Shown: piece by piece, positions 14,971 through 24,906 of the stretch
Layout of the letters: each line of letters opens with the position of its first letter
Numbering within the stretch: the first letter of the stretch is position 1
NCBI RefSeq assembly: GCF_003201875.1
Contig: NZ_QJKD01000014.1
Coordinates: forward strand, 62,001 to 126,000
Length of the DNA stretch: 64,000 bases
Origin: Hungatella effluvii
GTDB lineage: Bacteria; Bacillota; Clostridia; Lachnospirales; Lachnospiraceae
Reading direction: 5' to 3'
Position numbers and translations under genes: made by a program
Notes under the pieces: generated by a model
Databases searched by the model: none
What the model saw: only the letters and a program-made list of their open reading frames with translations
What the model was told of the DNA's origin: nothing

Positions 14971-17900
14971 CTAATCTCTCCCAATTACAAAGCTGAAAGT
15001 AATGTCGTGTTCACCGCTTACGCAGTATTCCGGATAAACCGGCGCGCCCCAGCTGTCATCTCCGCCGACGCCCCGCATGGCCGCCAGTATTGTTACGACC
15101 GTATACCGCGGCTGCGGCAGTTCCTCCACGTGAGCGGCATGCTCCAGTTCCTCCGCCGTATAGGGAAGAACCGATCCCTCAAAGGGACGACCCTGCGCGG
15201 TAAACCGAATGCTGTGTCCCGCTCCGTCCGTCACCTTCATCCATCTGATTCCGGTGCGGTTTCCGCATTCCTGCGGAACGAGATAGCGCGATACGCTGTC
15301 CGCCGCCGTATCCTTAAAGATTCCGAGGCGTGCGCCTGCGTTTCTGTCACTGTAATTCTCCCCGGGTCCCCGGCCGTACCACTCAAAATCACCGCCCGTT
15401 CCGCTGATGCGGAATCTCATGCCGAACAGCGGCAGCTCCGGCAGTCCTTCGCGTCCGAAGTAGTGAGCCGTGGTTTTAATCCGGCCTTCTCTGTCCACCT
15501 CGTAAACGACCTCCGTCACACTCTCAGGAACCGTTGGCAGGCGGTAGGTATAGGCGACACGAACGCTGTCTTCCCCTTCTTCCACCACGCAGGTTTTGCT
15601 GTCGTAAAGCGGGAAGCTTCCGGCGCCGTACCAGGCGGCGCTGGATACGGAGAATTTATTGCCTCTGTCGTTATCCGTAGTCGCTCTCCAGTACACAGGC
15701 ATGGGAATCTTCCCAATCCACTCCCGGCCGTCATAGACGAGGGATACAATGCCGCCCTCCTGCTTCGAGAATATTATGTGGAAGCCATTTCCCTTCACGC
15801 CAATATTTACATCACCGTGAATAACAGTAAACGGAAGGCGGTCGTTATCAGTGTGATACTCTTCAACGAAGTTCTTACCAACACGAGTCTCACCAACACG
15901 GTCCTCACCAGCACCGCCAGCGCCAATCTCCCGGCAGCTTTCCCCGAAAGCGGTCTCATACCCGGCGTCAGCCCACAGCTCCGCTCTCTTTTTCACTGCG
16001 GACACCTGATACACATACTCTCCCGGCTCTGTAAATGCAGGAGCCGGCACGCTCACATACTTCCGCTCTCCCGGATTTACCCGGGCACAGAATCTCTCCG
16101 TATGTACGGGTTCTCCATTCCTTAAAGCCAGCCAGATGAATTCCAAGTCGGAAGTGTCGGTAAACAGTCTCCTGTTTTCGATCTCCACACCGCAGGCATC
16201 CGGAATCAGCCTCAGATCCTGATAGAGGTACTTCACTTCCTGCGCCTTCGGCGAAATGGTTCTGTCCGCGTAGACGATTCCATTGCCGCAGAAATTGTAA
16301 TCGGTCGGCCGGTCGTCAAAGTCCCCGCCGTAGGCCATATGCAGGATGCCGTCCTCGTCGGCCTTCATCAGAGCCTGATCCACATAATCCCAGATGAAGC
16401 CGCCCTGATACATGGGATACCGGTCCTCCAGCGAGGTGTATTTTTCCATACCGCCCAGGGAATTGCCCATGGCGTGCATATACTCACACAGGATAAACGG
16501 CTTCTCCGGTTCCTGGTTTAAATACTCCTCCACCTCCGCGGGCCTTGCATACATCCGGCTCTCCATATCGCTGGTCTCATTGAATTCGCGGTTCCAGAAG
16601 ACGCCCTCATAATGAACCAGTCTGGACGGATCCCGCTCCTTGAAATACTTCGACATGGCGAGGATATCTTCGCCCGCGTACGACTCATTTCCACAGGACC
16701 AGATCAGTACGGACGCATGATTCTTATCCCGCTCCAGCATGGACTTTGCGCGGTCCACCACGCACTCCTTCCACTCCGGAAGGCTTCCCGGCACGTTCCA
16801 GGAAGGTTCGCAGGCCCCCATCTTCTGCCAGGAGCCGTGACTCTCTAAATTCGCCTCGTCGATCAGATAGATCCCGTACTCATCGCAGAGCTCATACCAT
16901 CTCGACTGATTGGGATAGTGGCAGGTACGGACCGCATTGATGTTATGGCGCTTCATGAAGCGGATATCCCAGATCATGTCTTCTTCCGTGACGGCGCGTC
17001 CTCTTTGCACATCGAACTCATGACGGTTAATTCCGCGGAACACGATTCGTTTCCCGTTTAAACACATGAGGCGGTCTTTCATCTCGAAGCGGCGGAAACC
17101 GAGTTTCTGGGGAACGATCTCCACGATCCCTCCCTTTTCATCGTACAGAATTACGGTCAGCGTATAGAGATAGGCGTCTTCCCCACTCCACAGATGAACC
17201 TCCGGCACCCTGCCCGCAAAAAATGTATTTTCCTCGGCAGGCACACGCTCCCAAACAGCGGCAGTATTCCCTTCCCGGTCGGTCAGCAGGGCCGATACAC
17301 TGCCCTTCCTGTTACCTTCCAGCGTCAGGTCCACGGTGAGTTCTCCGGTCCTTAAGTCTTCCTGGACGCCTGGGCGGACAAAGATGTCCCGCACATGGCA
17401 TTCCGGCACCGCGTAAAGATACACATCCCGGAAAATACCGGAGAACCGGAAGAAATCCTGATCCTCGATCCAGCTGGCGCTGCTTCTCTTATAGACCTCC
17501 ACTGCCAGACGGTTGACCCCATCCTTTACGAAATCCGTGATTTCAAATTCGGAGGGAGTAAAGGAATCCTCGGAATAGCCGGCGAACCGGCCGTTTACCC
17601 ATACGTAAAAGGCGCTCTCCACCCCCTGAAAGGACAGAAACAGCCTCTTGTTCTTCAGGGCCGCGTCCGTCTCAAACTCCTTCACATAGCTTCCGACAGG
17701 ATTATCATTCCAGTCCACGTGGGGCGGTCTAAGCTCCGAATGACCTTCCCACGGATACATCGTGTTAATATACTGACATTTACCATATCCCTGCAGCTCT
17801 ATATGGCCGGGGACCGTAATTTCTCCAAAATCACCGAGACTTCTCTCAGGCAGATAAAAATCCTTTTTCCTCTGCTCCGGCTTCGGGGCATAGGAAAATT

Positions 17901-18057
17901 TCCACGTTCCGTTTAAGGACTGACGCAGCTTCATGATGCCGCCGTCCGCCTCCTCCCTGCTCTCATAGAACCGGTGGTCGGAGTGTGCCTCCAGACGGTT
18001 CACTGCAAACACCTCCGGATTTTCAAGCCAGGTTAAATCGGCATGATACTGATCCAT
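14971..18057 (-). CDS. Beta-galactosidase, glycoside hydrolase family 2
   Basis: A 1028-residue LacZ-type enzyme that removes terminal beta-galactose. The layout is a sugar-binding jelly roll, Ig-like domain, TIM barrel, second Ig-like domain and the large C-terminal beta-sandwich typical of LacZ (WRATTDNDRG block). The acid/base glutamate is about E458 in WSCGNES and the nucleophile about E525 in ILCEYMHAMGNS. No signal peptide is visible, so it acts in the cytoplasm. The frame opens at 18102, but AGGAGG eight bases before the ATG at 18057 marks the true start. It is the last gene of the block with the ABC importer (18141-21347), so the imported sugar probably carries a beta-galactoside. Confidence 0.93.
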   Translation of the reverse strand: MDQYHADLTWLENPEVFAVNRLEAHSDHRFYESREEADGGIMKLRQSLNGTWKFSYAPKPEQRKKDFYLPERSLGDFGEITVPGHIELQGYGKCQYINTMYPWEGHSELRPPHVDWNDNPVGSYVKEFETDAALKNKRLFLSFQGVESAFYVWVNGRFAGYSEDSFTPSEFEITDFVKDGVNRLAVEVYKRSSASWIEDQDFFRFSGIFRDVYLYAVPECHVRDIFVRPGVQEDLRTGELTVDLTLEGNRKGSVSALLTDREGNTAAVWERVPAEENTFFAGRVPEVHLWSGEDAYLYTLTVILYDEKGGIVEIVPQKLGFRRFEMKDRLMCLNGKRIVFRGINRHEFDVQRGRAVTEEDMIWDIRFMKRHNINAVRTCHYPNQSRWYELCDEYGIYLIDEANLESHGSWQKMGACEPSWNVPGSLPEWKECVVDRAKSMLERDKNHASVLIWSCGNESYAGEDILAMSKYFKERDPSRLVHYEGVFWNREFNETSDMESRMYARPAEVEEYLNQEPEKPFILCEYMHAMGNSLGGMEKYTSLEDRYPMYQGGFIWDYVDQALMKADEDGILHMAYGGDFDDRPTDYNFCGNGIVYADRTISPKAQEVKYLYQDLRLIPDACGVEIENRRLFTDTSDLEFIWLALRNGEPVHTERFCARVNPGERKYVSVPAPAFTEPGEYVYQVSAVKKRAELWADAGYETAFGESCREIGAGGAGEDRVGETRVGKNFVEEYHTDNDRLPFTVIHGDVNIGVKGNGFHIIFSKQEGGIVSLVYDGREWIGKIPMPVYWRATTDNDRGNKFSVSSAAWYGAGSFPLYDSKTCVVEEGEDSVRVAYTYRLPTVPESVTEVVYEVDREGRIKTTAHYFGREGLPELPLFGMRFRISGTGGDFEWYGRGPGENYSDRNAGARLGIFKDTAADSVSRYLVPQECGNRTGIRWMKVTDGAGHSIRFTAQGRPFEGSVLPYTAEELEHAAHVEELPQPRYTVVTILAAMRGVGGDDSWGAPVYPEYCVSGEHDITFSFVIGRD

Positions 18058-18140
18058 AAAAATATCCTCCTTTTTCACGTCTATTATAGAGCCGCCCGGC
18101 AAAAGAATCCATCTCTTTTTTTACGATTTTCTGCACTTTC

Positions 18141-18974
18141 TTACTCTTTGACAGCACCGGCAGCAATTCCCGCCAGAATGTATTTCTGGAAGAACAGATA
18201 GATCACAATCGTCGGCAGCATAATGATGATGATTCCTGCCGCCAGATTCTGCCAGGATCCCTGCTGTGCGTTGGCGTAATTCATCAGAAACGTGGTCAGC
18301 GTCCGCAGCTTGTTCTTCGGCATATAAAGGTATGGAATGTACATATCGTTAATGATAGTGATCGCCTTGATGATCACGACCGTGGCTGTGGCCGGAGCCA
18401 GCAGCGGGAAGATAATTCTCGTAAACAGGCCGAAATACGAACAGCCATCCAGCAGTGCGCTCTCATCCAGGGATACGGGAAGCGTGGAGATAAACTGGCG
18501 GTAAATATAAAGCTGCATTAAGTCTGAGGCTACATAGATAACGATCGGCGCTCCCAGCGTGTTATACAGCCCCAGCCCGTTGATAATTTTAAAACGGGCG
18601 ATCTCCGTGACGAAGCTTGGAATCAGCATCCCCAGGAAAAACAGGCTCATGATCAGATTTTTGAACCGGAATTGAAACCGTTCAAGAATAAACGCCGTAA
18701 TCGTGCCGAACAATACGTTGAAAAAAATACTGAAAACGAGTATGATTCCCGTATTTTTAAAGCCGATCAACAGGTATTTGTCCCCCAGAACCTTCTGGAA
18801 ATTATCCATGGTCACACGGCTGAACGGAGGCAGTAACAAGGGAGATGTATTGACCATGTCCGCCTTCGTCTTAAACGCGGCAAACAGGGTTAAAAGGATC
18901 GGCGCCAGCACGATGGATACCATGCAGAGGCAGATCACCTGTTTTACAATTTGCTGCAGTGTACGCTGTTTCAT
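18141..18974 (-). CDS. Sugar ABC transporter permease, MalG type
   Basis: A 277-residue inner-membrane permease of the CUT1 carbohydrate importer family with six predicted helices. The EAA loop that contacts the ATPase is seen as LPVSLDESALLDG followed by the hydrophobic helix. It overlaps the upstream permease by 4 bases (ATGA), so the two are translationally coupled. No ATPase gene is in the cluster; CUT1 systems in Firmicutes often share a common MsmK-type ATPase encoded elsewhere. Confidence 0.92.
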   Translation of the reverse strand: MKQRTLQQIVKQVICLCMVSIVLAPILLTLFAAFKTKADMVNTSPLLLPPFSRVTMDNFQKVLGDKYLLIGFKNTGIILVFSIFFNVLFGTITAFILERFQFRFKNLIMSLFFLGMLIPSFVTEIARFKIINGLGLYNTLGAPIVIYVASDLMQLYIYRQFISTLPVSLDESALLDGCSYFGLFTRIIFPLLAPATATVVIIKAITIINDMYIPYLYMPKNKLRTLTTFLMNYANAQQGSWQNLAAGIIIIMLPTIVIYLFFQKYILAGIAAGAVKE

Positions 18975-19867
18975 CCTTTCTTCCCTCCTTTTAATACGAT
19001 TCCGTGGATAATCTTATTCTGAACCACATAAATGACGACGATCATGAGCATGATAGCCACCGCCATGGTGGAGGCCAGGCCGAAGTTGCTGTATTTAAAC
19101 GCCGTATCGATGGTATAGAGTGTGAAGGTCGAGGAAGCGTATCCAGGACCGCCGCTGGTCATGACGTAAGGAATATCAAATACCTGAAGCGCGCCGCGGA
19201 TATTGTCAAACAGGACGAAATCCACCATCAGCATGATGGCAGGGATCTGGATGTATTTAAACATCTGCCATGCGCTCGCCCCGTCAACTCTGGCCGCCTC
19301 CTGCACATCCTGAGGAAGGGACTGGAGCGCCGCCATGAACAGGATTACGTGATAGCCGGAGAAACGCCATAAGGACACGCCCGCCAGGACGAAGTTCACG
19401 ATCTTCGGATCGGAGAGCCAGTTCCTGATCAGCGGTTCTAAGTGAAACAGGGTGAGGATCTCATCAAAGGCTCCGTTGATCGGTGAAAAGAAGTAGGAAA
19501 ATGCGTAGGAAATCGCCACGCCGTTGATGATATAAGGCATGAAGACCATGGTCTTATAAAATTTTGAGGCGCGGAGCTTTGAGGTCAGCAGGACGGCAAA
19601 CATCAGCTCAACGGGGATAAAGAGCAGATGGCCGAAGAAATAGACCGCGTTGTTTCTCAGGGACTGCCAGAGATCCTTGTTTTTCAGCATATCAAAATAG
19701 TTGCCGATGCCGATGTAATCGTATGTTTTCGAATAGCCGTCCCAGTTGGTGAAGCTCATTCGGATCAGATCGAAGGCCGGAACCACCACGAAGCCGATAA
19801 GCAGGGCCATGGGGATTACCAGGGAACTGATGATAAATATCTTTTTCTGTCTTTCCAGTGAATTCAT
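18971..19867 (-). CDS. Sugar ABC transporter permease, MalF type
   Basis: A 298-residue CUT1 permease with six helices and the EAA loop LPQDVQEAARVDGA. The longer frame from 19942 would run back into the upstream hairpin; GGGAGG before the ATG at 19867 fixes the start. It pairs with the MalG-type permease and with the binding protein at 19959-21347 to form one importer. Confidence 0.92.
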   Translation of the reverse strand: MNSLERQKKIFIISSLVIPMALLIGFVVVPAFDLIRMSFTNWDGYSKTYDYIGIGNYFDMLKNKDLWQSLRNNAVYFFGHLLFIPVELMFAVLLTSKLRASKFYKTMVFMPYIINGVAISYAFSYFFSPINGAFDEILTLFHLEPLIRNWLSDPKIVNFVLAGVSLWRFSGYHVILFMAALQSLPQDVQEAARVDGASAWQMFKYIQIPAIMLMVDFVLFDNIRGALQVFDIPYVMTSGGPGYASSTFTLYTIDTAFKYSNFGLASTMAVAIMLMIVVIYVVQNKIIHGIVLKGGKKG

Positions 19868-19916
19868 AACTACCTCCCGGATTGTATTGATTTTACGGAA
19901 TTTTGGGTATAAAAAG

Positions 19917-19944
19917 GATGGGGCGTCTGTACGGAACCCCATCC
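19917..19944 (-). terminator. Intra-operon hairpin between binding protein and permeases
   Basis: GGATGGGG and CCCCATCC arms with a 12-base loop, followed on the minus strand by TTTTTAT. It probably ends part of the transcripts after the binding-protein gene, so that this protein is made in excess over the permeases. Confidence 0.7.
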
Positions 19945-19958
19945 CCTGTTACAGAGTC

Positions 19959-21347
19959 TTATTTAATTCCAAGTTTTGTTCTTGCTTCCGCCCATTTTGT
20001 ATTTAAAGTATCGAGTTCCGTCTTTAAATCAAAACCTTCCGTAAACATCTGAGCTCCCAGTTTCTTGTAATCGAAGGCGATCTCATTCTGAACTGCCTGG
20101 AAATCATCTCCGCCGCCGTCGTACATAACCAGTTCCATATCTGGCTGCAGCGCGTCTGCTTCTGCCAGGATCGGATCTTTTTCCTTCGGGAAATTCGTCA
20201 TGGAGGAGGCGCTGGTTACATAGTTAATATATCCCGGATACCAGTCTTCACTGTAAAACCACTCCACAAATGCCTTTGCCAGTTCCGGATTCTTGCTGTG
20301 AGTCGTCACGCCCATGAAGGAGTCGCCCTGTACGATCACGCGGAACGGATCATCGGTGGTATTTCTGACCGGAAGATAGAAGGTTCCCAGTTCGGAGTAG
20401 TCGTCCGTACCGGTCTGAATGTTCTGTAAGCCCCAGTCTCCGAGAGCCAGGATCGCCGCTTTTTTCTGTGCGAACAGCGCTGTTACCTGATCGTTGCCCA
20501 TGCCGAGAGGATCTTTTCCAAACACGTTCATATTGAAAAGTTCATTGACCTTCGTATAGGCCTTGTTGATATCCGTGCCTTCTGCAAACGGCGCGTCGGT
20601 TTTCGCCATGTCGTTCCAGTTCTGACCGTTGCCCCCCTCTAATGCAGGCATAAATTCCATATAAGGATAATCCGGCCATTCGTCCTTCGCACCGAGGGCG
20701 ATTGCCATGAAATCCGGGTTGTCTTTTCCATAGTAATCCTGAAGTGTCTGGGCCGTCTGCTCGAATTCACTCCATGTAGTCGGCACCGTCACTCCGGCCT
20801 CTTTAAACATATCTTTCCAGTAAAATACATATTCATAGCCTGCCGTCAGCGGAACGCCCAGGATCTTGCCGTCCATGGCGTAGCCTGCTGCCAGTTCGTT
20901 ATTCTTTGATGCTTCCAGATCCGATAAATCAACCAGATAATCTTTGAATCTCGATAAGGTAAACGGCTTGTTGAACATGACGTCCGGAAGCTGGTTGGCA
21001 GAAGTACGCATCTTCATGGCGTTCCAGTACTCAGAATCATCCTTGATCTTCTCCACTTCGATTTCCGCATCCGGATACTTCTCCTGGAACTTGCCTACCA
21101 TGTCGTTCTGATCAATATAGTCCATCAGGTTGTTGTCCCAGATGGCAAATACCAGGTTTCCCTTTAAATCTGCCTTAGCCGCCTCTGTCTCAGGAGCCGC
21201 CGTTGTATCCGCCTGTCCGCCTGCTGCCGTTGTCGTGTCGGCTGCCGATGCCTTTTCTGTCTCTTTCGAGGATGCAGTGGAGCAGCCTGTCGCTGATCCC
21301 ACCACCATAGCCGCGCAAAGTCCTAATGCCGCAATCTGTTTCTTCAT
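19959..21347 (-). CDS. Extracellular sugar-binding lipoprotein of an ABC importer
   Basis: A 462-residue family 1 solute-binding protein. The signal peptide ends at a lipobox with the lipidated cysteine at about residue 22 (GSATGC), followed by a Thr/Ala/Ser-rich linker and the two-lobed binding domain. The longer frame (from 21389) is rejected because GGGAGG precedes the ATG at 21347. The ligand is not predictable, but the beta-galactosidase downstream suggests a galactose-containing oligosaccharide. The upstream two-component system (21447-24833) probably activates it. Confidence 0.93.
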   Translation of the reverse strand: MKKQIAALGLCAAMVVGSATGCSTASSKETEKASAADTTTAAGGQADTTAAPETEAAKADLKGNLVFAIWDNNLMDYIDQNDMVGKFQEKYPDAEIEVEKIKDDSEYWNAMKMRTSANQLPDVMFNKPFTLSRFKDYLVDLSDLEASKNNELAAGYAMDGKILGVPLTAGYEYVFYWKDMFKEAGVTVPTTWSEFEQTAQTLQDYYGKDNPDFMAIALGAKDEWPDYPYMEFMPALEGGNGQNWNDMAKTDAPFAEGTDINKAYTKVNELFNMNVFGKDPLGMGNDQVTALFAQKKAAILALGDWGLQNIQTGTDDYSELGTFYLPVRNTTDDPFRVIVQGDSFMGVTTHSKNPELAKAFVEWFYSEDWYPGYINYVTSASSMTNFPKEKDPILAEADALQPDMELVMYDGGGDDFQAVQNEIAFDYKKLGAQMFTEGFDLKTELDTLNTKWAEARTKLGIK

Positions 21348-21446
21348 GTTTCTTACCTCCCTAGTTTGTTGATGGTTAAAGTTTACCATTTTCTTCCACG
21401 CATCTCCATGAACTAAGGTTTGAAAACTTGATATATCGTTAGGTCT

Positions 21447-23003
21447 TTATTTTCGGTAAGCTCCCGGACTGACCTGGCAGATCTTTTTAAATACCCTTGT
21501 AAAATGTTCCACACTGTTGTACCCCACGCTCTGGCTGATCTCATAAATTTTCAAATCGGTCTGCTCCATCAGTTCCCTCGCCTTCCGGATCCTCACTTCC
21601 GTTAAGTAGTTGCTGAAGGTCATCCCTTCCTCCTTCGTAAATCTTGAGCTGAAGTATTTCTCATTTAACCCCACATACCCCGCCACGCTTCCCAGTGTCA
21701 GCTCCGGATTGGCGTAATTATCCATAATAAAATGCTTTGCACGGCTCATCATATCCGCCTGGCGGCGGTCGTTCTGGTGAGCCGCGTAATCCATCACCCA
21801 CCGGAAATAATTGTTGAGCCACAGCTCCAGACTCCCCATCTCCTCAAGGCGTCCGATCTTCTCGTAATAGTTCACCTTTTCAGCAAACAACGCGCCGATA
21901 TCGTCATGGCTCTCGTTCAGAATCCAGGCCAGATTACAGATGAGGTAGAGAAGCTCCTGCTTTGCCGAGGAGAGCCCACTCCGGTAAAACGCCGCAATAA
22001 GCTTCTGCTTCTCCTCCGAAACCGCCATCTCATCCGCGGTCAACAGCCCCACCGTCAGACGTTTATACCGTACGAAGGCGTCCTTTGCCGCCAGATAATC
22101 CACGCTTCCCTTCTCCCACGGGCTGCACACAGCCGCCTTTCCCTTCAGCCAGTGAAGGGAGAGCCATCCGCCTGCTTCCTCGAACCTGGCGTGGAAATCT
22201 CCCGCCCCGTTTCCCTTACTGCTGATACCTGCGGAAACAGGAAGGTTTAAGAAATTATTCCAGACGCTGCACAGCTGTCTGCAGGTGGAGACCGCGTTGG
22301 CCTGGTACTGGCCGCCATCCAGGATCCGGTAGAGCATCACATAGCGGGAGGGCGAGATCGTCCCCAGCACGCACCGGGAGACAACCCGTGGAATCTGAGC
22401 TGCGAACTCCAGCAGGGGCTTTATGAGTTTTCCTTCAAAGTCACCGGCAAATCTTCCGGCGTGCTTCTGAAATTCATCGATCTCAAACTGCACGACCAGG
22501 TAGTCTCCGTCAAAGAATGCCTCATCCAGCCCGCATTTTCCCATGGCCATGGCGGTCAGGCGCTCAGAATCGGATATCTTTTCCCGGCCTTCTTCCGCGG
22601 CAGACGCTCTTCCGGCCTCATCTTCATTTGCCCATTCCTTGCTCAGCCCTTCCAGCATGTTTCTCAGCAGTTCCCCGTTTAAGTCTGCCTTGAGCAGATA
22701 ATCGCAGGCGCCGAGCCGAAAAGCATCCCGAACCAGTTTAAAATCATCGTAACCGCTGAGTACCAGGACCTTCGGCATAACGGCAAAATGGCTGACCGCC
22801 TCCAAAAGCCCGATCCCGTCGAGAACCGGCATCTTCATGTCACTGATAATTAAATCCACCGTGTGATCCTTTAAATATGCCAGCGCCGCCTCGCCATGGA
22901 TGGCATCAGCCACTATCTGAAAGCCCATCTCCTCCCAGTTAATGAGAGAACGAAGGGTAATTCGAATGATAGTGTCATCGTCTACAATTAATACCTTCCT
23001 CAT
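21447..23003 (-). CDS. Response regulator, YesN/AraC type
   Basis: A 518-residue regulator with an N-terminal receiver domain (phospho-acceptor D55 in LIISDMKMP), a long middle linker of ~280 residues and a C-terminal AraC-type pair of helix-turn-helix motifs (NPELTLGSVAGYVGLNEKYF and KIYEISQSVGYNSVEHFTRVF). Such proteins pair with YesM-type kinases and activate nearby sugar-transport genes. The start has GAGGAG upstream. It lies 24 bases after the kinase gene and ~100 bases before the binding-protein gene. Confidence 0.93.
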   Translation of the reverse strand: MRKVLIVDDDTIIRITLRSLINWEEMGFQIVADAIHGEAALAYLKDHTVDLIISDMKMPVLDGIGLLEAVSHFAVMPKVLVLSGYDDFKLVRDAFRLGACDYLLKADLNGELLRNMLEGLSKEWANEDEAGRASAAEEGREKISDSERLTAMAMGKCGLDEAFFDGDYLVVQFEIDEFQKHAGRFAGDFEGKLIKPLLEFAAQIPRVVSRCVLGTISPSRYVMLYRILDGGQYQANAVSTCRQLCSVWNNFLNLPVSAGISSKGNGAGDFHARFEEAGGWLSLHWLKGKAAVCSPWEKGSVDYLAAKDAFVRYKRLTVGLLTADEMAVSEEKQKLIAAFYRSGLSSAKQELLYLICNLAWILNESHDDIGALFAEKVNYYEKIGRLEEMGSLELWLNNYFRWVMDYAAHQNDRRQADMMSRAKHFIMDNYANPELTLGSVAGYVGLNEKYFSSRFTKEEGMTFSNYLTEVRIRKARELMEQTDLKIYEISQSVGYNSVEHFTRVFKKICQVSPGAYRK

Positions 23004-23027
23004 CTATACTCCTCCCAACTGCGAAGC

Positions 23028-24833
23028 CTACTTATCTAATTCCGCCGCCTCTTTCCTCTCCGCCGCCTCTTCCTTCTTTCCCGCCGGTATCCGCAGAACC
23101 GTCTCCGTATACTCCCCTTCTTTACTCCGGATCTGAAGTGCGCATTCCCCTCCATAGTTCAGGACAAGGCGCGTGTTGACATTGGTCACTCCGATACTCA
23201 CATAATCTTCATTTCCTGCGGTTTCGTTGGATAGGAGCCGGCGGATCTCCTCTTCCGTCATCCCCCTTCCGTTATCATGGACCGTTATGTACAGATATCC
23301 GTCTTCAAGACGGGCCTTCACCGTAATCATCCCCAGCTCCTCCTCCACCCCGGAGAAACCGTGAACAATGGAATTTTCAACAATCGGCTGAAGAATCAGT
23401 CTCGGAACCATGCATTGTCCGCAGTCTTCCCCGATCTCATATTCGATCTCGAAACCGTCAGAGTACCGGATCTTCATGAGGTAAATAAAGCTGTCCAGCA
23501 CCTCAAGTTCCTCATTTAAAGGGTAAAAACCCACATTGCTCCGGAACGAGCAGGACAAAATCTTGATTAATGCCTCCGCCATCCTGGCAATCGCCTCATA
23601 TCTGGACACCTGAGCGATAAAACGGATGGAATTTAAAGAATTCACCAGAAAATGGGGGTTGATCTGCGACTGCAGAGCCCGGATCTCAGCCTCGTGCTTC
23701 TGCTGCTGCTCCTCTTTATTCTCCTGAATCAGCTGCTTCAGCCGCCTTGTCATGCGGTTGAAGGAATGGATCATGACACGCAGCTCAGCCTGTCCCACCG
23801 GAATCACATGGACATCCAGCCTGCCCTCTTCCACCAGCTTCATCCCTTCCACCGTGTTATGGATAGGATCGATGATATTCTTTAAAAAGTAACTGGAAAA
23901 TATATAGAACAATCCAAATAAGACGACAGTAACCGCTACAATCACAGCGGCGATCCGGTTGAAATCCCGGGTCAGCAGCTCGGAATCGACCACGCTGACG
24001 GCAAGGAGCCCCGTTACCGGTTCCTCAGAAATGACGTAAACGTAGTTCTTTCCGTTCAGCTTATGGTGCAGTTCCTTCTCTCCCCCTGAGATAATCTCCG
24101 GGATAAAGAAGCGCATGCCTTCGTTCACATCGAATACCGGGGTACCATCGGAATTTAAAAGCATGGTGATCCCCATCAGCTTCTCTTTGTTGTATTCCTT
24201 AATCAGGTTTCCCGCCTGGGATGAGGCAAACAGGGCAGCCATCTCCACCACATTATCGCGGTCCACGTCGATCCCCGGTGATAGTCCGGCCACAATGGTC
24301 AGCGTATGAGCCTTTCTTGAAGTCGTCACGTTTCTGTCGTAAAAGCCGACCTTCACCATGTTTTTATCGTTCAGAGCCTGCTGATACCAGGGCGCCGCCT
24401 TAATCTCCTCGTCCGGCAGAATAATATCATCTTTCATATAAGTAGATTCTCCATCTTTCATATAAAAGATGGCAGACAGAATATCCTGCACCGGAACCAT
24501 TGCAAAGTTAAAGGATTCCGACAGCATAAGAGTTGCACTGTACCGCTTCGCAAAGTCCTGTGTATCGGTCATTGCCGCAATTTTCATGATTTCATTGTCA
24601 TTGACATAGACGAAATGGGACAGCCGCAGAGAGACATCCTTTACCTCGCCGCCCAGCGTGGCAATGATGTTATCCTGGGCGCGCTTAATGTTGCGGGTCG
24701 CGGAATCGACCATCATCGTGCGGATGACAGCGATAGAAATGATGATGATAAGCAGAATGGGGATGACAATAAGGGCGAGAAACGTGTGATAATAAGAAGC
24801 CTTTAAATTCTTCTTTTTATTCAGCCACATCAT
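23028..24833 (-). CDS. Sensor histidine kinase, YesM type
   Basis: A 601-residue membrane kinase: one membrane segment near residues 15-37, a large extracellular sensor (about 40-285, probably a double Cache fold), a second membrane segment near 290-315, HAMP linker and a His_kinase/HATPase pair. The phospho-acceptor histidine is in QSQINPHFLVNSLNS and the ATP lid in HDNGRGMTEEEI. It belongs to the Lyt/YesM family that senses carbohydrates or their binding proteins. It is followed by its response regulator. Confidence 0.93.
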   Translation of the reverse strand: MMWLNKKKNLKASYYHTFLALIVIPILLIIIISIAVIRTMMVDSATRNIKRAQDNIIATLGGEVKDVSLRLSHFVYVNDNEIMKIAAMTDTQDFAKRYSATLMLSESFNFAMVPVQDILSAIFYMKDGESTYMKDDIILPDEEIKAAPWYQQALNDKNMVKVGFYDRNVTTSRKAHTLTIVAGLSPGIDVDRDNVVEMAALFASSQAGNLIKEYNKEKLMGITMLLNSDGTPVFDVNEGMRFFIPEIISGGEKELHHKLNGKNYVYVISEEPVTGLLAVSVVDSELLTRDFNRIAAVIVAVTVVLFGLFYIFSSYFLKNIIDPIHNTVEGMKLVEEGRLDVHVIPVGQAELRVMIHSFNRMTRRLKQLIQENKEEQQQKHEAEIRALQSQINPHFLVNSLNSIRFIAQVSRYEAIARMAEALIKILSCSFRSNVGFYPLNEELEVLDSFIYLMKIRYSDGFEIEYEIGEDCGQCMVPRLILQPIVENSIVHGFSGVEEELGMITVKARLEDGYLYITVHDNGRGMTEEEIRRLLSNETAGNEDYVSIGVTNVNTRLVLNYGGECALQIRSKEGEYTETVLRIPAGKKEEAAERKEAAELDK

Positions 24834-24877
24834 GTCCCGCCCTCCGGTTCTGCCATTTTTTGTAAATAGTATTTCAT

Positions 24878-24906
24878 ATTATACAATACTGAAATCATAA
24901 AATCAA
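24878..24906 (-). promoter_or_regulatory. Promoter of the first two-component system
   Basis: TTGATT (24906-24901), 17-base spacer, TATAAT (24883-24878) on the minus strand. The -35 box overlaps the stop codon of the GntR gene. Confidence 0.7.

Noticed and set aside
15007..16125. 372-codon open frame opposite the beta-galactosidase
   Set aside because: It is antisense to a clearly conserved gene, has no RBS and an Arg/His/Pro-rich shadow composition.
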